A DNA stretch of 64,000 nucleotides from Komarekiella delphini-convector SJRDD-AB1 (GCF_014831675.1 NZ_VJXY01000037.1:1-64000); one strand, 5' to 3'. Shown: positions 37,917-47,361, counted from the first letter of the stretch. The notes: a model not told the origin generated them from the letters alone. Translations and numbers: made by a program.

Positions 37917-38560
37917 GTTGCACACTGATGATTTACAAACTAACCAAATCACGCTTGTAATTACATGAATGGCTTTTAATAACAAGTTGTTTTTAACGAT
38001 AACACATTTTATTTTTAATGGAGCAATCTTAAAAATTTAAGTTGATTTCAATATTGCTTATGTATAAAAAACAATAGTTAAATAAATTTTTAACTCTGGC
38101 GATCGCAATCATAAAATAATTTTATATTTACAAATAAAAACATTGAAATATTCTATCTTCTAACTTAATTATTGTCTAATCAGATACAGATACTATTGGT
38201 TTAACTTTATTAATTGATGTAGAAACGCGAAAACTCAGATAAATTTGTATAAAACCAGTAATTGTGAGCCAATCAAGGCGATCGCTGACCAAGTTACAAC
38301 CTGATACAGTCAGTACTTACGTATAGTTTACTAAAATCTCATGCCATAAGTCGATGAAAAAAATAAAAGTGAAAGCTATTTAGATAGAGCGGTTTCATAG
38401 CTTGTTTTGTCTATATTTTTAGTGCTGTTTATGCAAGCAATTCACTGATTCCACGTTACACTCAAAATGATATTTACGATACTTTTCACATCTTTATTAT
38501 CAAAAAGCCAAAAAGGTAAAAGTTTTCGCTTTCTTATTATGCATATTTGACAATTTGTAA

Positions 38561-38602
38561 ATCACCCGATCGGATGAGCCAAGCGGGTGATGTGTGCTTG
38601 GC
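38561..38602 (+). ncRNA. Candidate structured leader RNA (pseudoknot or switch)
   Basis: Stem A pairs ATCACCCG (38561-38568) with CGGGTGAT (38584-38591), 8 bp. Stem B pairs GCCAAGC (38578-38584) with GCTTGGC (38596-38602), 7 bp. The 5' arm of B lies in the loop of A and the 3' arm of A lies in the loop of B, sharing one base. This is H-type pseudoknot geometry or a pair of exclusive folds. It lies about 125 bases before the next gene start, in an otherwise AT-rich leader. It matches no riboswitch class I can recall. Confidence 0.4.
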
Positions 38603-38725
38603 ACTGCCCATTATAGATTTTATTTAGAGGAAACTTAGACACATCTTAACTTCCAAGAGAAGTCTACAAAATAAAAAATACTCAAATCTAGGTATCGGTT
38701 TCAACTCACAAACTTGGTTTAAATT

Positions 38726-39049
38726 ATGGTTTTAATTAAAGAAATTGTACAAGAAGCTCTAACTACAGGCTATCTAAGCGTTGTAGCCGAAGACCAGATG
38801 CGAGTGCTTATTCAAACTAATTATGATTCAGAAGACCTAGATGCCTGGATCATCTTGCAGCGAGCCGTTGTTACAGGTGATGTTAAACAAGAGTCGCGTC
38901 GAAAAAAACCTTCTCTCTCTTCTAAAGGTAAAAACGCTTCATCAAATCTCAGACTTGCTTATCAAATAGCAGCAGAGATTGCTGGTGCAGCAGCTATGGC
39001 TCTGACTATGCCAAAAAATAGCAAAGATCAACCTTCATTAGGTGCATAA
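38726..39049 (+). CDS. Small hypothetical protein with Ala-rich C-terminal helix
   Basis: 107 aa. N-terminal half IKEIVQEALTTGYLSVVAED then LRVLIQTNYDSEDLDAWIIL-like helices (residues 3-55), a Lys/Ser-rich linker (RRKKPSLSSKGKNASS) and an Ala-rich helix (IAAEIAGAAAMALTMP). The N-terminal pattern recurs, as I remember, in small proteins of filamentous cyanobacteria with no assigned function. It follows a very long AT-rich leader and is followed by two hairpins, which suggests a single-gene transcript with strong processing or regulation. Confidence 0.65.
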   Translation: MVLIKEIVQEALTTGYLSVVAEDQMRVLIQTNYDSEDLDAWIILQRAVVTGDVKQESRRKKPSLSSKGKNASSNLRLAYQIAAEIAGAAAMALTMPKNSKDQPSLGA

Positions 39050-39148
39050 AAGATTACATAAATAAGCTATTTTACTGAAGTAAGATTGAGCTTTGAATAC
39101 TAGCCGTTTCACAATACAATGTATTTTTCTTAGTGTATTGAGTCTTAG

Positions 39149-39226
39149 TGGTTAAAAAGTTAATTTTTTAACCATTAAGGCACTCAGGTGAAAATCCCAA
39201 AATTCGAGAAATTTTTTGGGTTTTTT
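39149..39226 (+). terminator. Two hairpins after the small gene; second is terminator-like
   Basis: First hairpin: TGGTTAAAAA (39149-39158) with TTTTTAACCA (39165-39174), 10 bp. Second: CCCAAAA (39196-39202) with TTTTGGG (39214-39220), followed by six T (39221-39226), a rho-independent form although the stem is weak. Both lie 100-177 bases after the stop of the 38726 gene. Confidence 0.6.
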
Positions 39227-39671
39227 AGCTGTATTGAAAAAGCTAGTCCCATAAGCTTCTTCTCTAATACCTTTATTTAATCAAATATAATTTTCTTAAA
39301 AAATAATTAAAAATTTAACTTTTGACTGAAGTAGCAATCGACTGCTATCAACTTCAAATAAAATTCTATTGAGCTTTTGAGCTAGGTATCTCTCCACTAG
39401 CAATTGCCAATATAAATCTCAAATAAATATAAAGATTTATTTGAGTGTTAAATGTTACCAAATTATTAAATTTAAATATAAAAAGCATATAGCTGAGGGT
39501 AACGCATAGAACTATAAACACCCTTGGTGTAAACTATAGCAACGAGGAGAAGAATAATTCTCAATGCTTAACAAAGTCATAATATCCTCACAAACACAGT
39601 ATAAAGAATTGGCAACATTGGGTAAAGACAGTAAACAATAACCTTAGCTAAACTTGGAGTTTTGCCAACCT
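39227..39671. other. AT-rich gap upstream of glgP
   Basis: 445 AT-rich bases. No gene, palindrome or recognised regulatory site apart from a general promoter expectation for glgP. Confidence 0.35.
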
Positions 39672-42236
39672 ATGCAGCCAATTCGTACATTTAACGTATC
39701 CCCTTCACTTCCGCCGCGACTCGAACCGCTGCGGCGGCTGGCATATAACTTGCACTGGGATTGGAACGTTGAAACTAAAGATTTATTTCGCCGCTTAGAC
39801 CCCGATCTATGGGAGTCTAGCCGTCATAACCCAGTGTTAATGCTGGGTACTATCTCTCAAGCAAGGCTTTTGGAAGTTGTCGAAGATGAAGGCTTCCTCG
39901 CGCAAATGGATCGAGCTGACCGTCAGTTAGAAGATTATTTGCAAGAGCGCACCTGGTATCAGAAACAACGAGGACAGACGCCAAAAGAATGCTACGCATA
40001 TTTTTCGGCTGAATTTGGACTTGTAGATTGTTTGCCCGTTTATTCTGGAGGTTTGGGCGTTCTGGCAGGGGATCACCTCAAATCAGCCAGTGATTTGGGG
40101 CTACCGTTAGTTGGTGTAGGTTTACTGTACCAGCAAGGCTACTTTGCTCAGTATTTAAATGCCGATGGTTGGCAACAGGAACGTTATCCAATTAACGATT
40201 TCTATAATATGCCCCTACATCTGGAGCGCAATCCCGATGGTTCAGAATTGCGGATTGCAGTAGATTATCCAGGACGTAAGGTATATGCCAGAGTTTGGCG
40301 CGTACAGGTGGGAACTGTGCCGCTATATCTGATGGATACTAACATTGAACCCAACAAAGCTTACGACCACGACATCACAGATCAACTGTATGGTGGCGAC
40401 ATTGACATGCGTATCCATCAGGAAATCATGCTGGGGATCGGTGGTGTGCAAATGCTCAAAGCTTTGGGGCTGAAAGTCACCGCCTACCACATGAATGAAG
40501 GTCACGCGGCCTTCTCCGCTCTGGAGCGTATCCGCCTCCTGATCCAAGAAGAGGGGTTGAGTTATGCTCAAGCTAAACAAGTGGTGGCTTCCAGTAATAT
40601 CTTTACCACCCACACGCCAGTACCAGCTGGAATTGACTTGTTTGCTCCCGATAAGATGCTGTACTACCTGGGGTACTATGCAGACATCTTTGACTTACCC
40701 AAAGAGCAATTTTTAGGGTTGGGGCGTGAGAATACAGGTGATTTATCTGGGCCTTTCAGTATGGCGGTACTGGCTCTGAAAATGGCGACATTTTCTAACG
40801 GTGTAGCGCAGCTACATGGTGTAGTGTCGCGGCAAATGTTTCAGGGCTTATGGCAGAAAGTGCCAGTAGAGGAAGTGCCAATTGCCGCAATTACCAACGG
40901 TGTACATGCTCGTAGTTGTGTCGCCAAATCAACTCAAGAGTTGTATGATCGCTATTTAGGGCCAAATTGGTCATCAGCACCACCAGATAGCCCATTGTGG
41001 GATCGAATGGAAGCTATTCCTGATGAAGAGTTGTGGCGGAATCACGAACGCTGCCGACTAGACATGATTTTGTACGTGCGGGAGCATTTGGTCAAGCATT
41101 TGCGCGATCGCGGTGCTTCTGCCTCAGAAATCGTTCAAGCACAAGAAGTTTTAGATCCTTACGTTTTAACTATTGGTTTTGCCCGTCGCTTTGCCACTTA
41201 CAAACGTGCTACCCTGTGGATGCGCGATTTGGAACGCATCAAGCGGCTTTTACTAGGCAACAAAGACCGAAAAGTACAATTTGTGATCGCCGGTAAGGCA
41301 CACCCCAAGGATATTCCAGGGAAAGAACTTATCCGCGACATCAATCACTTCATCCACGAACAACACTTAGAAAAACAAGTGGTGTTTGTTCCCAATTACG
41401 ATATTCACATCTCCCGGTTGATGGTAGCAGGTTGTGATATCTGGTTAAACACACCACGTCGTCCACGGGAAGCCTCTGGTACCAGTGGGATGAAAGCAGC
41501 AATGAACGGATTGCCGAATTTAAGTGTACTAGATGGTTGGTGGGATGAAGCTGATTACGTCCGCACGGGTTGGGCGATTGGTCACGGAGAGAATTACGAC
41601 GATCCCAATTACCAGGATGAAGTAGAAGCAAATGCTCTCTACGAATTGCTGGAAAAGGAAGTTGTACCGCTATTTTATGAGCATCGGGATAGTGATGGCT
41701 TACCTCGTCCGTGGGTAGCTAAAATGAAGGATGCAATTCGGTTGAATTGTCCCTTCTTTAATACAGCGCGGATGGTAGGAGAATATGCTGGGCGGGCTTA
41801 TTTCCCAGCCAGCGATCGCTATCATACCTTGACCGTTGATAACTATGCCCCGGCTAAAGAACTAGCTGCTTGGAAAGCAAAATTGGGCGAACACTGGTTC
41901 AACATCAAAATCAAAGATATTGACGTATCAGCAGCTTCGGAGATTGAAGTTAATCAAACTGTTGGCGTCAAAGCTAAGGTTGACTTGGCAACTTTAACGA
42001 ATAATGATGTGCAGGTGGAACTATATCAGGGTGCGATCGATGCCAATGGTGACATTGTTAATGCCCTACCCGTGGTCATGGATTATCAAGGAGAGGATAC
42101 ACAAGGATTAAGCATTTACACGGCTGATATCATTTATACCACCTCTGGTTTGCAAGGCTTGTCTTTGCGTGTATTGCCGAAAAATCAACACTTAGCTAAT
42201 CCTTATGAACCAAGGTTAATTGCTTGGGCAGAGTAA
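39672..42236 (+). CDS. glgP: Alpha-glucan (glycogen) phosphorylase
   Basis: 854 aa from the ATG at 39672 (an upstream TTG would add six residues). The N-terminus (LEPLRRLAYNLHWDWNVETK) is the DUF3417-type start of the GlgP subfamily found in many bacteria. AEFGLVDCLPVYSGGLGVLAGD and NPRRPREASGTSGMKAAMNG-like text (NTPRRPREASGTSGMKAAMN) mark the GT35 catalytic core with its PLP-lysine region. Releases glucose 1-phosphate from glycogen in the dark or under stress. Confidence 0.93.
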   Translation: MQPIRTFNVSPSLPPRLEPLRRLAYNLHWDWNVETKDLFRRLDPDLWESSRHNPVLMLGTISQARLLEVVEDEGFLAQMDRADRQLEDYLQERTWYQKQRGQTPKECYAYFSAEFGLVDCLPVYSGGLGVLAGDHLKSASDLGLPLVGVGLLYQQGYFAQYLNADGWQQERYPINDFYNMPLHLERNPDGSELRIAVDYPGRKVYARVWRVQVGTVPLYLMDTNIEPNKAYDHDITDQLYGGDIDMRIHQEIMLGIGGVQMLKALGLKVTAYHMNEGHAAFSALERIRLLIQEEGLSYAQAKQVVASSNIFTTHTPVPAGIDLFAPDKMLYYLGYYADIFDLPKEQFLGLGRENTGDLSGPFSMAVLALKMATFSNGVAQLHGVVSRQMFQGLWQKVPVEEVPIAAITNGVHARSCVAKSTQELYDRYLGPNWSSAPPDSPLWDRMEAIPDEELWRNHERCRLDMILYVREHLVKHLRDRGASASEIVQAQEVLDPYVLTIGFARRFATYKRATLWMRDLERIKRLLLGNKDRKVQFVIAGKAHPKDIPGKELIRDINHFIHEQHLEKQVVFVPNYDIHISRLMVAGCDIWLNTPRRPREASGTSGMKAAMNGLPNLSVLDGWWDEADYVRTGWAIGHGENYDDPNYQDEVEANALYELLEKEVVPLFYEHRDSDGLPRPWVAKMKDAIRLNCPFFNTARMVGEYAGRAYFPASDRYHTLTVDNYAPAKELAAWKAKLGEHWFNIKIKDIDVSAASEIEVNQTVGVKAKVDLATLTNNDVQVELYQGAIDANGDIVNALPVVMDYQGEDTQGLSIYTADIIYTTSGLQGLSLRVLPKNQHLANPYEPRLIAWAE

Positions 42237-42277
42237 GAGGGCTAAGTGCTGAGTTGTTATTTAACTCTCAGTACTCA

Positions 42278-43015
42278 TTACTCGGAACTCAGCACTGATT
42301 TGGGGATGACAATGTAACCAGTGGTGCGATCACCTAATACTAAGTTACGTTGCTCTCCCCAATACCACCAGTGTGCTGCTACATAAGCGCAGATCAGACT
42401 ATCTAGTTTGTCTTCAACAGCTTTGAAAGCAGCACCATTAGTAGGAATTTCAGGAAGAATCAAACTGCTAAGGCATAAAAAAGGTTCGAGGGTGGGTAGG
42501 ATATTAAAAATGTAATTGTAGAGTTTGATTAATTCTAAGCGACGCTCACCTAGGCGTCCTTTTTTATATTTGAGGATGCGTTCTAAGCCGAATAAATTAA
42601 CTATAGCGGGATGAGGAAATACTTCTATTTGATATCTGCCAAGTTTTTGCACTTCGATAATTGGTGCATGTATAAAACCACGAGATTCTAATTCTAAGCC
42701 AAAGTTAACAGTGCGTTCTGCAAAGGCTAAATTCTGATTAGCTGGGTAACATCCCGCGTGATATTTGCCAAAGTGCTTGTGGCTGAGTTTGTCTGGGAGG
42801 CGGCTCCCGGTAGCGTTGGGGATAAGGGTAGGTGCATCTACAGCAATAATGGCTGGTTCCTCTGGTTGTACGCATGTATCGAGCCATCTGAGGATATCTG
42901 CAATAGCTTCTTTACGATCTAGATCTAGTAGTTGCAGTTGTTTATCTGTCCATTCTAAGCAGCATAGTCCACTTGGCTGGGATTTCCACCCTAAGTCAAT
43001 GCCAATAAATTTCAT
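42278..43015 (-). CDS. DUF429 family protein
   Basis: 245 aa. MKFIGIDLGWKSQPSGLCCL then IIAVDAPTLIPNATGSR match the DUF429 family, an RNase H-like fold of unknown role found widely in bacteria and archaea. It converges on glgP, 41 bases apart. Confidence 0.8.
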   Translation of the reverse strand: MKFIGIDLGWKSQPSGLCCLEWTDKQLQLLDLDRKEAIADILRWLDTCVQPEEPAIIAVDAPTLIPNATGSRLPDKLSHKHFGKYHAGCYPANQNLAFAERTVNFGLELESRGFIHAPIIEVQKLGRYQIEVFPHPAIVNLFGLERILKYKKGRLGERRLELIKLYNYIFNILPTLEPFLCLSSLILPEIPTNGAAFKAVEDKLDSLICAYVAAHWWYWGEQRNLVLGDRTTGYIVIPKSVLSSE

Positions 43016-43600
43016 TACTGTAAACCTAAATGTGCGCTAATTATCGCACTTTTTTTGGAGGTAAAAAAATTACCCTTTTACCTAACGCTACTCCTTTTTG
43101 AATCAATTAGCGGAATTCTGTCGCTGGATAATCATTGCAGAGATGATTGCTAAATTACACTAATCCTAGTCTTCCTCAGTTTCTATACGGATATTGCGAT
43201 CGCAGCAAATCTAAATTCCTAATTACTTAGCAGTATTACCGCTACTGTAATTAAACTCAATAGACATCTCAAGATGTAGAGACGTAGCACTGTTACGTCT
43301 CGACAACGATTTTGGGTAATACATAATTAATTTCTGGAGATTTCTAATGGCGGATTTGTGGAGTGTAAACCTGCCAGTTTCCTGCCTCCCAAACTAAACA
43401 GCGAGTTGCCCTAGAAAATGTCAAAATTAAATGAGTTTTGCGTAGGCGCTTCCTCTTGCAAAGAAGCAAGTTACGTGGAGAGAAGTCTGAACGGAGTTTC
43501 CTCCAATTAGAACTTCGGGAGTATCTCGTACAGAGGTGACTTGTCGCCAGACATCGCCACTTTACATAGCGCGGATTTAAGATAACTAAAGTTGAAATTT
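43016..43600. other. Gap with dispersed repeats before trpS
   Basis: 585 bases. A hairpin GTGCG/CGCAC followed by seven T lies at 43032-43056. The 29-base palindrome copy 2 (43276-43304) follows, and 43440-43560 is repeat-derived (AAGAAGCAAG, AGAGAAGTC, GCCAGACATCGCC words). No ORF. Confidence 0.5.
43276..43304. repeat. 29-base palindrome, GTAGAGACG family, copy 2
   Basis: GTAGAGACGTA (43276-43286) pairs with TACGTCTCGAC (43294-43304) except for one arm mismatch; 7-base centre. Same length and outer arms as the copies at 32823 and 53276. Confidence 0.7.
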
Positions 43601-44620
43601 ATGGGCAAGCAGCGTGTTCTTTCTGGAGTTCAACCAACGGGCAATTATCATTTAGGTAACTATTTGGGAGCTATTCGCAACTGGGTAGAAGGCCAGAGCG
43701 AATACGAAAATTATCTTTTCGTAGCTGATTTACACGCGATTACAGTCCCACAAGTGCCATACGACTCAACACGCTTGGCATCCGATACCTACACCCTCGT
43801 TGCGCTTTATCTAGCTTGTGGTCTTGATTTAGATCATTCCACCATTTTTGTGCAATCCCACGTTTCCGCCCACAGTGAACTCACCTGGTTGCTCAACTGT
43901 ATTACCCCTCTAAACTGGCTTGAAGACATGATCCAGTTTAAGGAAAAGGCTGTCAAACAGGGAGAAAATGTAAATGTCGGTTTGTTAGACTACCCTGTGC
44001 TGATGGCCGCTGATATTTTGCTTTACCAAGCCGATAAAGTACCAGTAGGTGAAGACCAAAAGCAACACTTGGAATTGACACGGGATATTGCAGCTCGGTT
44101 TAATCATCAATTTGGCAAACCAGATCAGCCAGTGTTGAAGTTACCAGATCCTTTGATCCGTAAGGAAGGGGCAAGGGTGATGAGTTTGGCGGATGGTACG
44201 CGCAAAATGTCAAAGTCCGATCCTTCTGACTTAAGCCGGATTAATTTACTTGATCCACCAGACCAAATTCAATACAAAATTAAACGATGTAAAACTGATC
44301 CAATTCGTGGTCTAACTTTTGATGACCCAGAGCGCCCAGAGTGTAATAACTTGTTAACACTGTATATGTTGCTTTCTGGTAAAGCCAAGGAAGAGGTAGC
44401 AGCCCAATGCCAGGATATGGGCTGGGGACAATTCAAGCCATTGTTGACAGACACGCTCATTGAATCCCTGAAACCAATACAAGAAAAATATCAAGCAATA
44501 ACAGAGGACAAAGGCTATCTAGAGTCTGTGTTGCGTGATGGACGGCAAAAAGCCCAGGCGATTGCTAACCAAACTCTGGCACAAGTGAAAGCTGCTTTAG
44601 GTTATTCTGTGCCTCTGTGA
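43601..44620 (+). CDS. trpS: Tryptophanyl-tRNA synthetase
   Basis: 339 aa from the ATG at 43601. Class I synthetase charging tRNA-Trp. HIGH-type motif in PTGNYHLGNYLGAI, substrate loop LNWLEDMIQFK and KMSKS in RKMSKSDPSDLSRI. Length is standard. An in-frame TTG three codons upstream is less likely. Followed by the metF-like gene after 21 bases, possibly co-transcribed. Confidence 0.96.
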   Translation: MGKQRVLSGVQPTGNYHLGNYLGAIRNWVEGQSEYENYLFVADLHAITVPQVPYDSTRLASDTYTLVALYLACGLDLDHSTIFVQSHVSAHSELTWLLNCITPLNWLEDMIQFKEKAVKQGENVNVGLLDYPVLMAADILLYQADKVPVGEDQKQHLELTRDIAARFNHQFGKPDQPVLKLPDPLIRKEGARVMSLADGTRKMSKSDPSDLSRINLLDPPDQIQYKIKRCKTDPIRGLTFDDPERPECNNLLTLYMLLSGKAKEEVAAQCQDMGWGQFKPLLTDTLIESLKPIQEKYQAITEDKGYLESVLRDGRQKAQAIANQTLAQVKAALGYSVPL

Positions 44621-44641
44621 GGTTTCACTTTCTGGTGCTAT

Positions 44642-45610
44642 ATGTTATGGGTGTATCCAGAGTCAGAAATACTCAATGTTATGCTTGATACGCAAAAACC
44701 AACTTATTTGACTGCCTTCCAAACAGCTGCGAAAGAAGGCAAATTCCTGATTACTGCCGAGGTTGCACCGCCAAAAGGTGGTAATCCAGAGCACATGATA
44801 TCAATGGCGGCGACCCTTAAGGGGAGGGTTCATGCCGTCAATATTACCGATGGTAGCCGCGCAGTGCTACGGATGTCTTCATTGATAGCTTCGGCAATTT
44901 TATTACAAAACGGGATCGAGCCGATTTGTCAGATTGCCTGCCGCGATCGCAACCGCATTGGTCTGCAAGCTGACCTAATGGGCGCTCATGCTTTAGGTGT
45001 CTATAACATCCTAGCCTTGACTGGCGACCCAGTAAAAGCAGGCGATCACCCGGATGCCAAAGCCGTCTTCGACTTAGAAGCTGTACGATTACTACAACTG
45101 ATTCGGAAGATGAATCAGGGTATTGATTGCAACGAAAAACCTCTAACTGATGGAGCACTGGAATTATTTGCTGGTGCAGCAGTAGATCCGCAATGTGCCA
45201 GTTGGTCAGGTTTACAAAGTCGATTTGAACGCAAAATCGAAGCCGGAGCGCAGTTTTTCCAAAGTCAATTGATCACAGATTTCGAGCGACTAGAAAAGTT
45301 CATGGATAAAATTGCAGCTGGTTATAAAAAACCGATTTTGGCTGGAATTTTTCTGTTGAAATCTGCAAAAAATGCCCAGTTTATTAATAGGTGCGTTCCG
45401 GGTGTAAATATACCAGAGCACATTATTGATAGATTGGCACAGGCAAAAGATCCGCTGGAAGAAGGCATGCAAATTGCCGCCGAGCAAGTACAAATAGCAC
45501 GACAATTGTGTCAAGGTGTCCACATGATGGCGGTGAAGCGAGAAGATTTGATTGCGCCAATTTTAGATTTAGCTGGAGTTGCGCCAGTTAATCAAATGGT
45601 ATCAATCTAA
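44642..45610 (+). CDS. Methylenetetrahydrofolate reductase family protein
   Basis: 322 aa (or 309 from the ATG at 44681, where MLDTQKPTYL begins). TIM barrel with FLITAEVAPPKGGNPEHMIS, DGSRAVLRMSS, ICQIACRDRNRIGLQADLMG and ALTGDPVKAGDHPDAK, the FAD-linked MTHFR family. Makes 5-methyl-THF for methionine synthesis. Cyanobacterial members are shorter or more divergent than E. coli MetF and may accept other donors, so I give no symbol. Confidence 0.85.
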   Translation: MLWVYPESEILNVMLDTQKPTYLTAFQTAAKEGKFLITAEVAPPKGGNPEHMISMAATLKGRVHAVNITDGSRAVLRMSSLIASAILLQNGIEPICQIACRDRNRIGLQADLMGAHALGVYNILALTGDPVKAGDHPDAKAVFDLEAVRLLQLIRKMNQGIDCNEKPLTDGALELFAGAAVDPQCASWSGLQSRFERKIEAGAQFFQSQLITDFERLEKFMDKIAAGYKKPILAGIFLLKSAKNAQFINRCVPGVNIPEHIIDRLAQAKDPLEEGMQIAAEQVQIARQLCQGVHMMAVKREDLIAPILDLAGVAPVNQMVSI

Positions 45611-45742
45611 ATTAGGTGAACTATGCCTACGATGGTCTACGCCAACTCATTTTTGATCTGATTGGGGAGAGGGCGATCGCCCCTCTCCCACCTTTCAAAA
45701 GCTAAACTAGAAAACAACCCTTACTCCTGCAAAGGTAATCTT

Positions 45743-46465
45743 ATGACCTCTGCAATCAATCCACCCACCGATCTCACTCCTTTCCCAGATCATACGCAGC
45801 TACCGGAATCAGACGGTACATTCGTGAAAAACTTCCAGGAACATCCGCAAAGCATTCTACTAACAGACTCGATTAAACCAATATTGCAAAAACGTCACCC
45901 CGATGGGCAATACTGTATTGGTCAAGATAGTGGTATCTACTGGCGCATGACTGACCCACCAGAAAAAGGCGCAGAAGCACCGGATTGGTTTTATGTTGGG
46001 AATGTACCGCCTTTGCTGGATGGACAAACACGAAGGTCTTATGTACTGTGGCGAGAGTTTATTGCACCGCTGATTGCTTTAGAATTTGTCTCTGGGGATG
46101 GTATTGAAGAAAGAGACAAAACTCCTTGGAAGGGGAAATTTTGGATTTATGAGCAAGTGATTCATCCGGCTTTTTATGGCATTTATGAAGTGAGTAAAGC
46201 CAGCGTGGAAGTCTATGAATTAATTGGTGGACAATATCAGTTATTAGCAGCAAATGAACGCGGGCATTATCCCATACATCCTTTAGGTGTTGAATTAGGT
46301 ATATGGCAGGGAGAATATCAGAATATGGAATTACCCTGGCTGCGCTGGTGGGATTTGCAAGGTAATTTGTTGTTGACTGGAGAGGAAAGAGCAGAACAAG
46401 AACGCCAACGAGCTGATCGCCTAACTGCACAATTGCGATCGCTCGGTGTTGAACCAGAAGCCTAG
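45743..46465 (+). CDS. Uma2 family (DUF820) putative endonuclease, copy 1
   Basis: 240 aa from the ATG at 45743 (preceded by AAAGGTAATCTT). PD-(D/E)xK-like Uma2 fold: LLDGQTRRSYVLWREFIAPL, LEFVSGDGIEERDKTPWKGK, FWIYEQVIHPAFYGIYE. Uma2 proteins are very abundant in cyanobacteria with unknown biology. The short C-terminal coiled coil ends RADRLTAQLRSLGVEPEA. Closely similar to the copy at 47955, a recent duplication. Confidence 0.88.
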   Translation: MTSAINPPTDLTPFPDHTQLPESDGTFVKNFQEHPQSILLTDSIKPILQKRHPDGQYCIGQDSGIYWRMTDPPEKGAEAPDWFYVGNVPPLLDGQTRRSYVLWREFIAPLIALEFVSGDGIEERDKTPWKGKFWIYEQVIHPAFYGIYEVSKASVEVYELIGGQYQLLAANERGHYPIHPLGVELGIWQGEYQNMELPWLRWWDLQGNLLLTGEERAEQERQRADRLTAQLRSLGVEPEA

Positions 46466-46546
46466 ATTGGCTGATTGGTATGAGAAAAACCCCTGTTGAT
46501 TTGTACCGTATGGGAAATGCGACTTCTTCGAGAGGAGTTATTGAAC

Positions 46547-46744
46547 GTGAATTTTTCTCTTAAAGCAATTCGGTTTATTGTTGAGGCGCTAGAATATAGG
46601 ATTGAAGCTTATCAAAAGCAATTAAAGACAGAGTATTTAAATGAAGATGAAGTCTCAGACATTACCAATGACATGATGTTTTTGGAATCTTTGTCACAAG
46701 AGTTAAAGAAGACATTCCCAACAATTGCGCCACCCGTTTTTTAA
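46547..46744 (+). CDS. Small hypothetical protein
   Basis: 65 aa from GTG at 46547, chosen because a GAGAGGAG Shine-Dalgarno sequence lies about 8 bases upstream; other starts are possible. Helical and charged (IVEALEYRIEAYQKQLKTEY, LESLSQELKKTFP). No family recognised. It sits between the Uma2 gene and its decayed tail copy. Confidence 0.5.
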   Translation: MNFSLKAIRFIVEALEYRIEAYQKQLKTEYLNEDEVSDITNDMMFLESLSQELKKTFPTIAPPVF

Positions 46745-46764
46745 TGCGCTTAATGGGCGAAAGA

Positions 46765-46794
46765 GCGATCACTCGGCGTTGAACCAGAAGCATA
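46765..46794 (+). pseudogene. Detached remnant of Uma2 3' end
   Basis: GCGATCACTCGGCGTTGAAC, then CAGAAGCATAA, is nearly identical to the last 30 bases of the Uma2 genes (SLGVEPEA then stop) but has no body before it. A second remnant lies at 49751-49777. Together they suggest deleted Uma2 copies or spread of the tail as a repeat. Confidence 0.6.
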
Positions 46795-46841
46795 ATCCGC
46801 GAACACATCTTTATGCCGTGGAAAAGCGTTATGATCTCAAG

Positions 46842-47246
46842 CTAGATAGAGATAATCTGGATAATCGTAACTCGGTGCATGGGTTTAGTTGACTTTTCAG
46901 TGATAATTAGTTCATCGGCTTTGAGCCAGAGGGCGGCAGCAACATGAAGTGCATCCATAGCGGCTAAACCGTAGATACAGGCAATTTGATAAGCATCTTG
47001 TGTAATTTACTCCGAGTCTGTTGCCCAATAGCTAACAGCGCTGAAGAAGGGTTCGTAAAAGTCTGTTTCGTCTTGCTGTTGGTGATAAATTGCTTTGGGT
47101 AGTACTTCTAACTTGACAAATTGGCTCGATACAAATTCCCGATTTTCGTCATTGAGAATGCTGTTGGCTCGAATGCTGATTGAGTGAATACCCCCAAAAG
47201 CAGTGAGCAGAACCCCAGAGTCGATGTAAGTCTTCTTACGATTCAC
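46842..47246 (-). pseudogene. PIN-domain toxin interrupted by an in-frame stop
   Basis: From the GTG at 47246 (overlapping the antitoxin end) the frame reads MNRKKTYIDSGVLL, then VKLEVLPKA, up to YWATDSE and a TAA at 47007-47009. The same frame continues past the stop with ITQDAYQIACIYGL, AMDALHVAAAL and LIITEKSTKPMHR to a TAG at 46842-46844. The conserved PIN acids are split by the stop: Asp in YIDSG and Glu in KLEVL before it, Asp in AMDALH after it. One nonsense change in an otherwise intact VapC-like RNase. Confidence 0.8.
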
Positions 47247-47361
47247 GGTATCCGCCCCGACGTTCAGCAAGCTCTTGTTCAATTTCTGCTTCGTTAAGTA
47301 ATTTTATTCCAGAGGCGATCGCTTGCTGACGAATTTCCCACAGTTTCTTAGCTAAAGGCAT
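47236..47361 (-). CDS. Antitoxin-like peptide upstream of broken PIN toxin
   Basis: 41 aa, MPLAKKLWEIRQQAIASGIK, then LLNEAEIEQELAERRGGYRES. Short and charged; the partner starts inside its last codons (11-base overlap). This form is usual for small antitoxins paired with VapC-type PIN proteins in cyanobacteria. Intact. Family not named. Confidence 0.65.
   Translation of the reverse strand: MPLAKKLWEIRQQAIASGIKLLNEAEIEQELAERRGGYRES

Larger units (their letters stand above)
37137..38725. other. 1.6-kb AT-rich region without supported genes
   Basis: 1589 bases, much more AT-rich than its surroundings, with no ORF of convincing length. It holds a doubtful 42-codon frame (37788-37916, minus) and a structured-RNA candidate (38561-38602). 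It may be a long leader for the 38726 gene, a site of small RNAs, or decayed DNA. Confidence 0.5.

Noticed and set aside
43032-43056. Terminator for a plus-strand gene
   Set aside because: The hairpin plus T-run points to the plus strand, but no plus-strand gene ends nearby; on the minus strand it is in the 5' region of the DUF429 gene.
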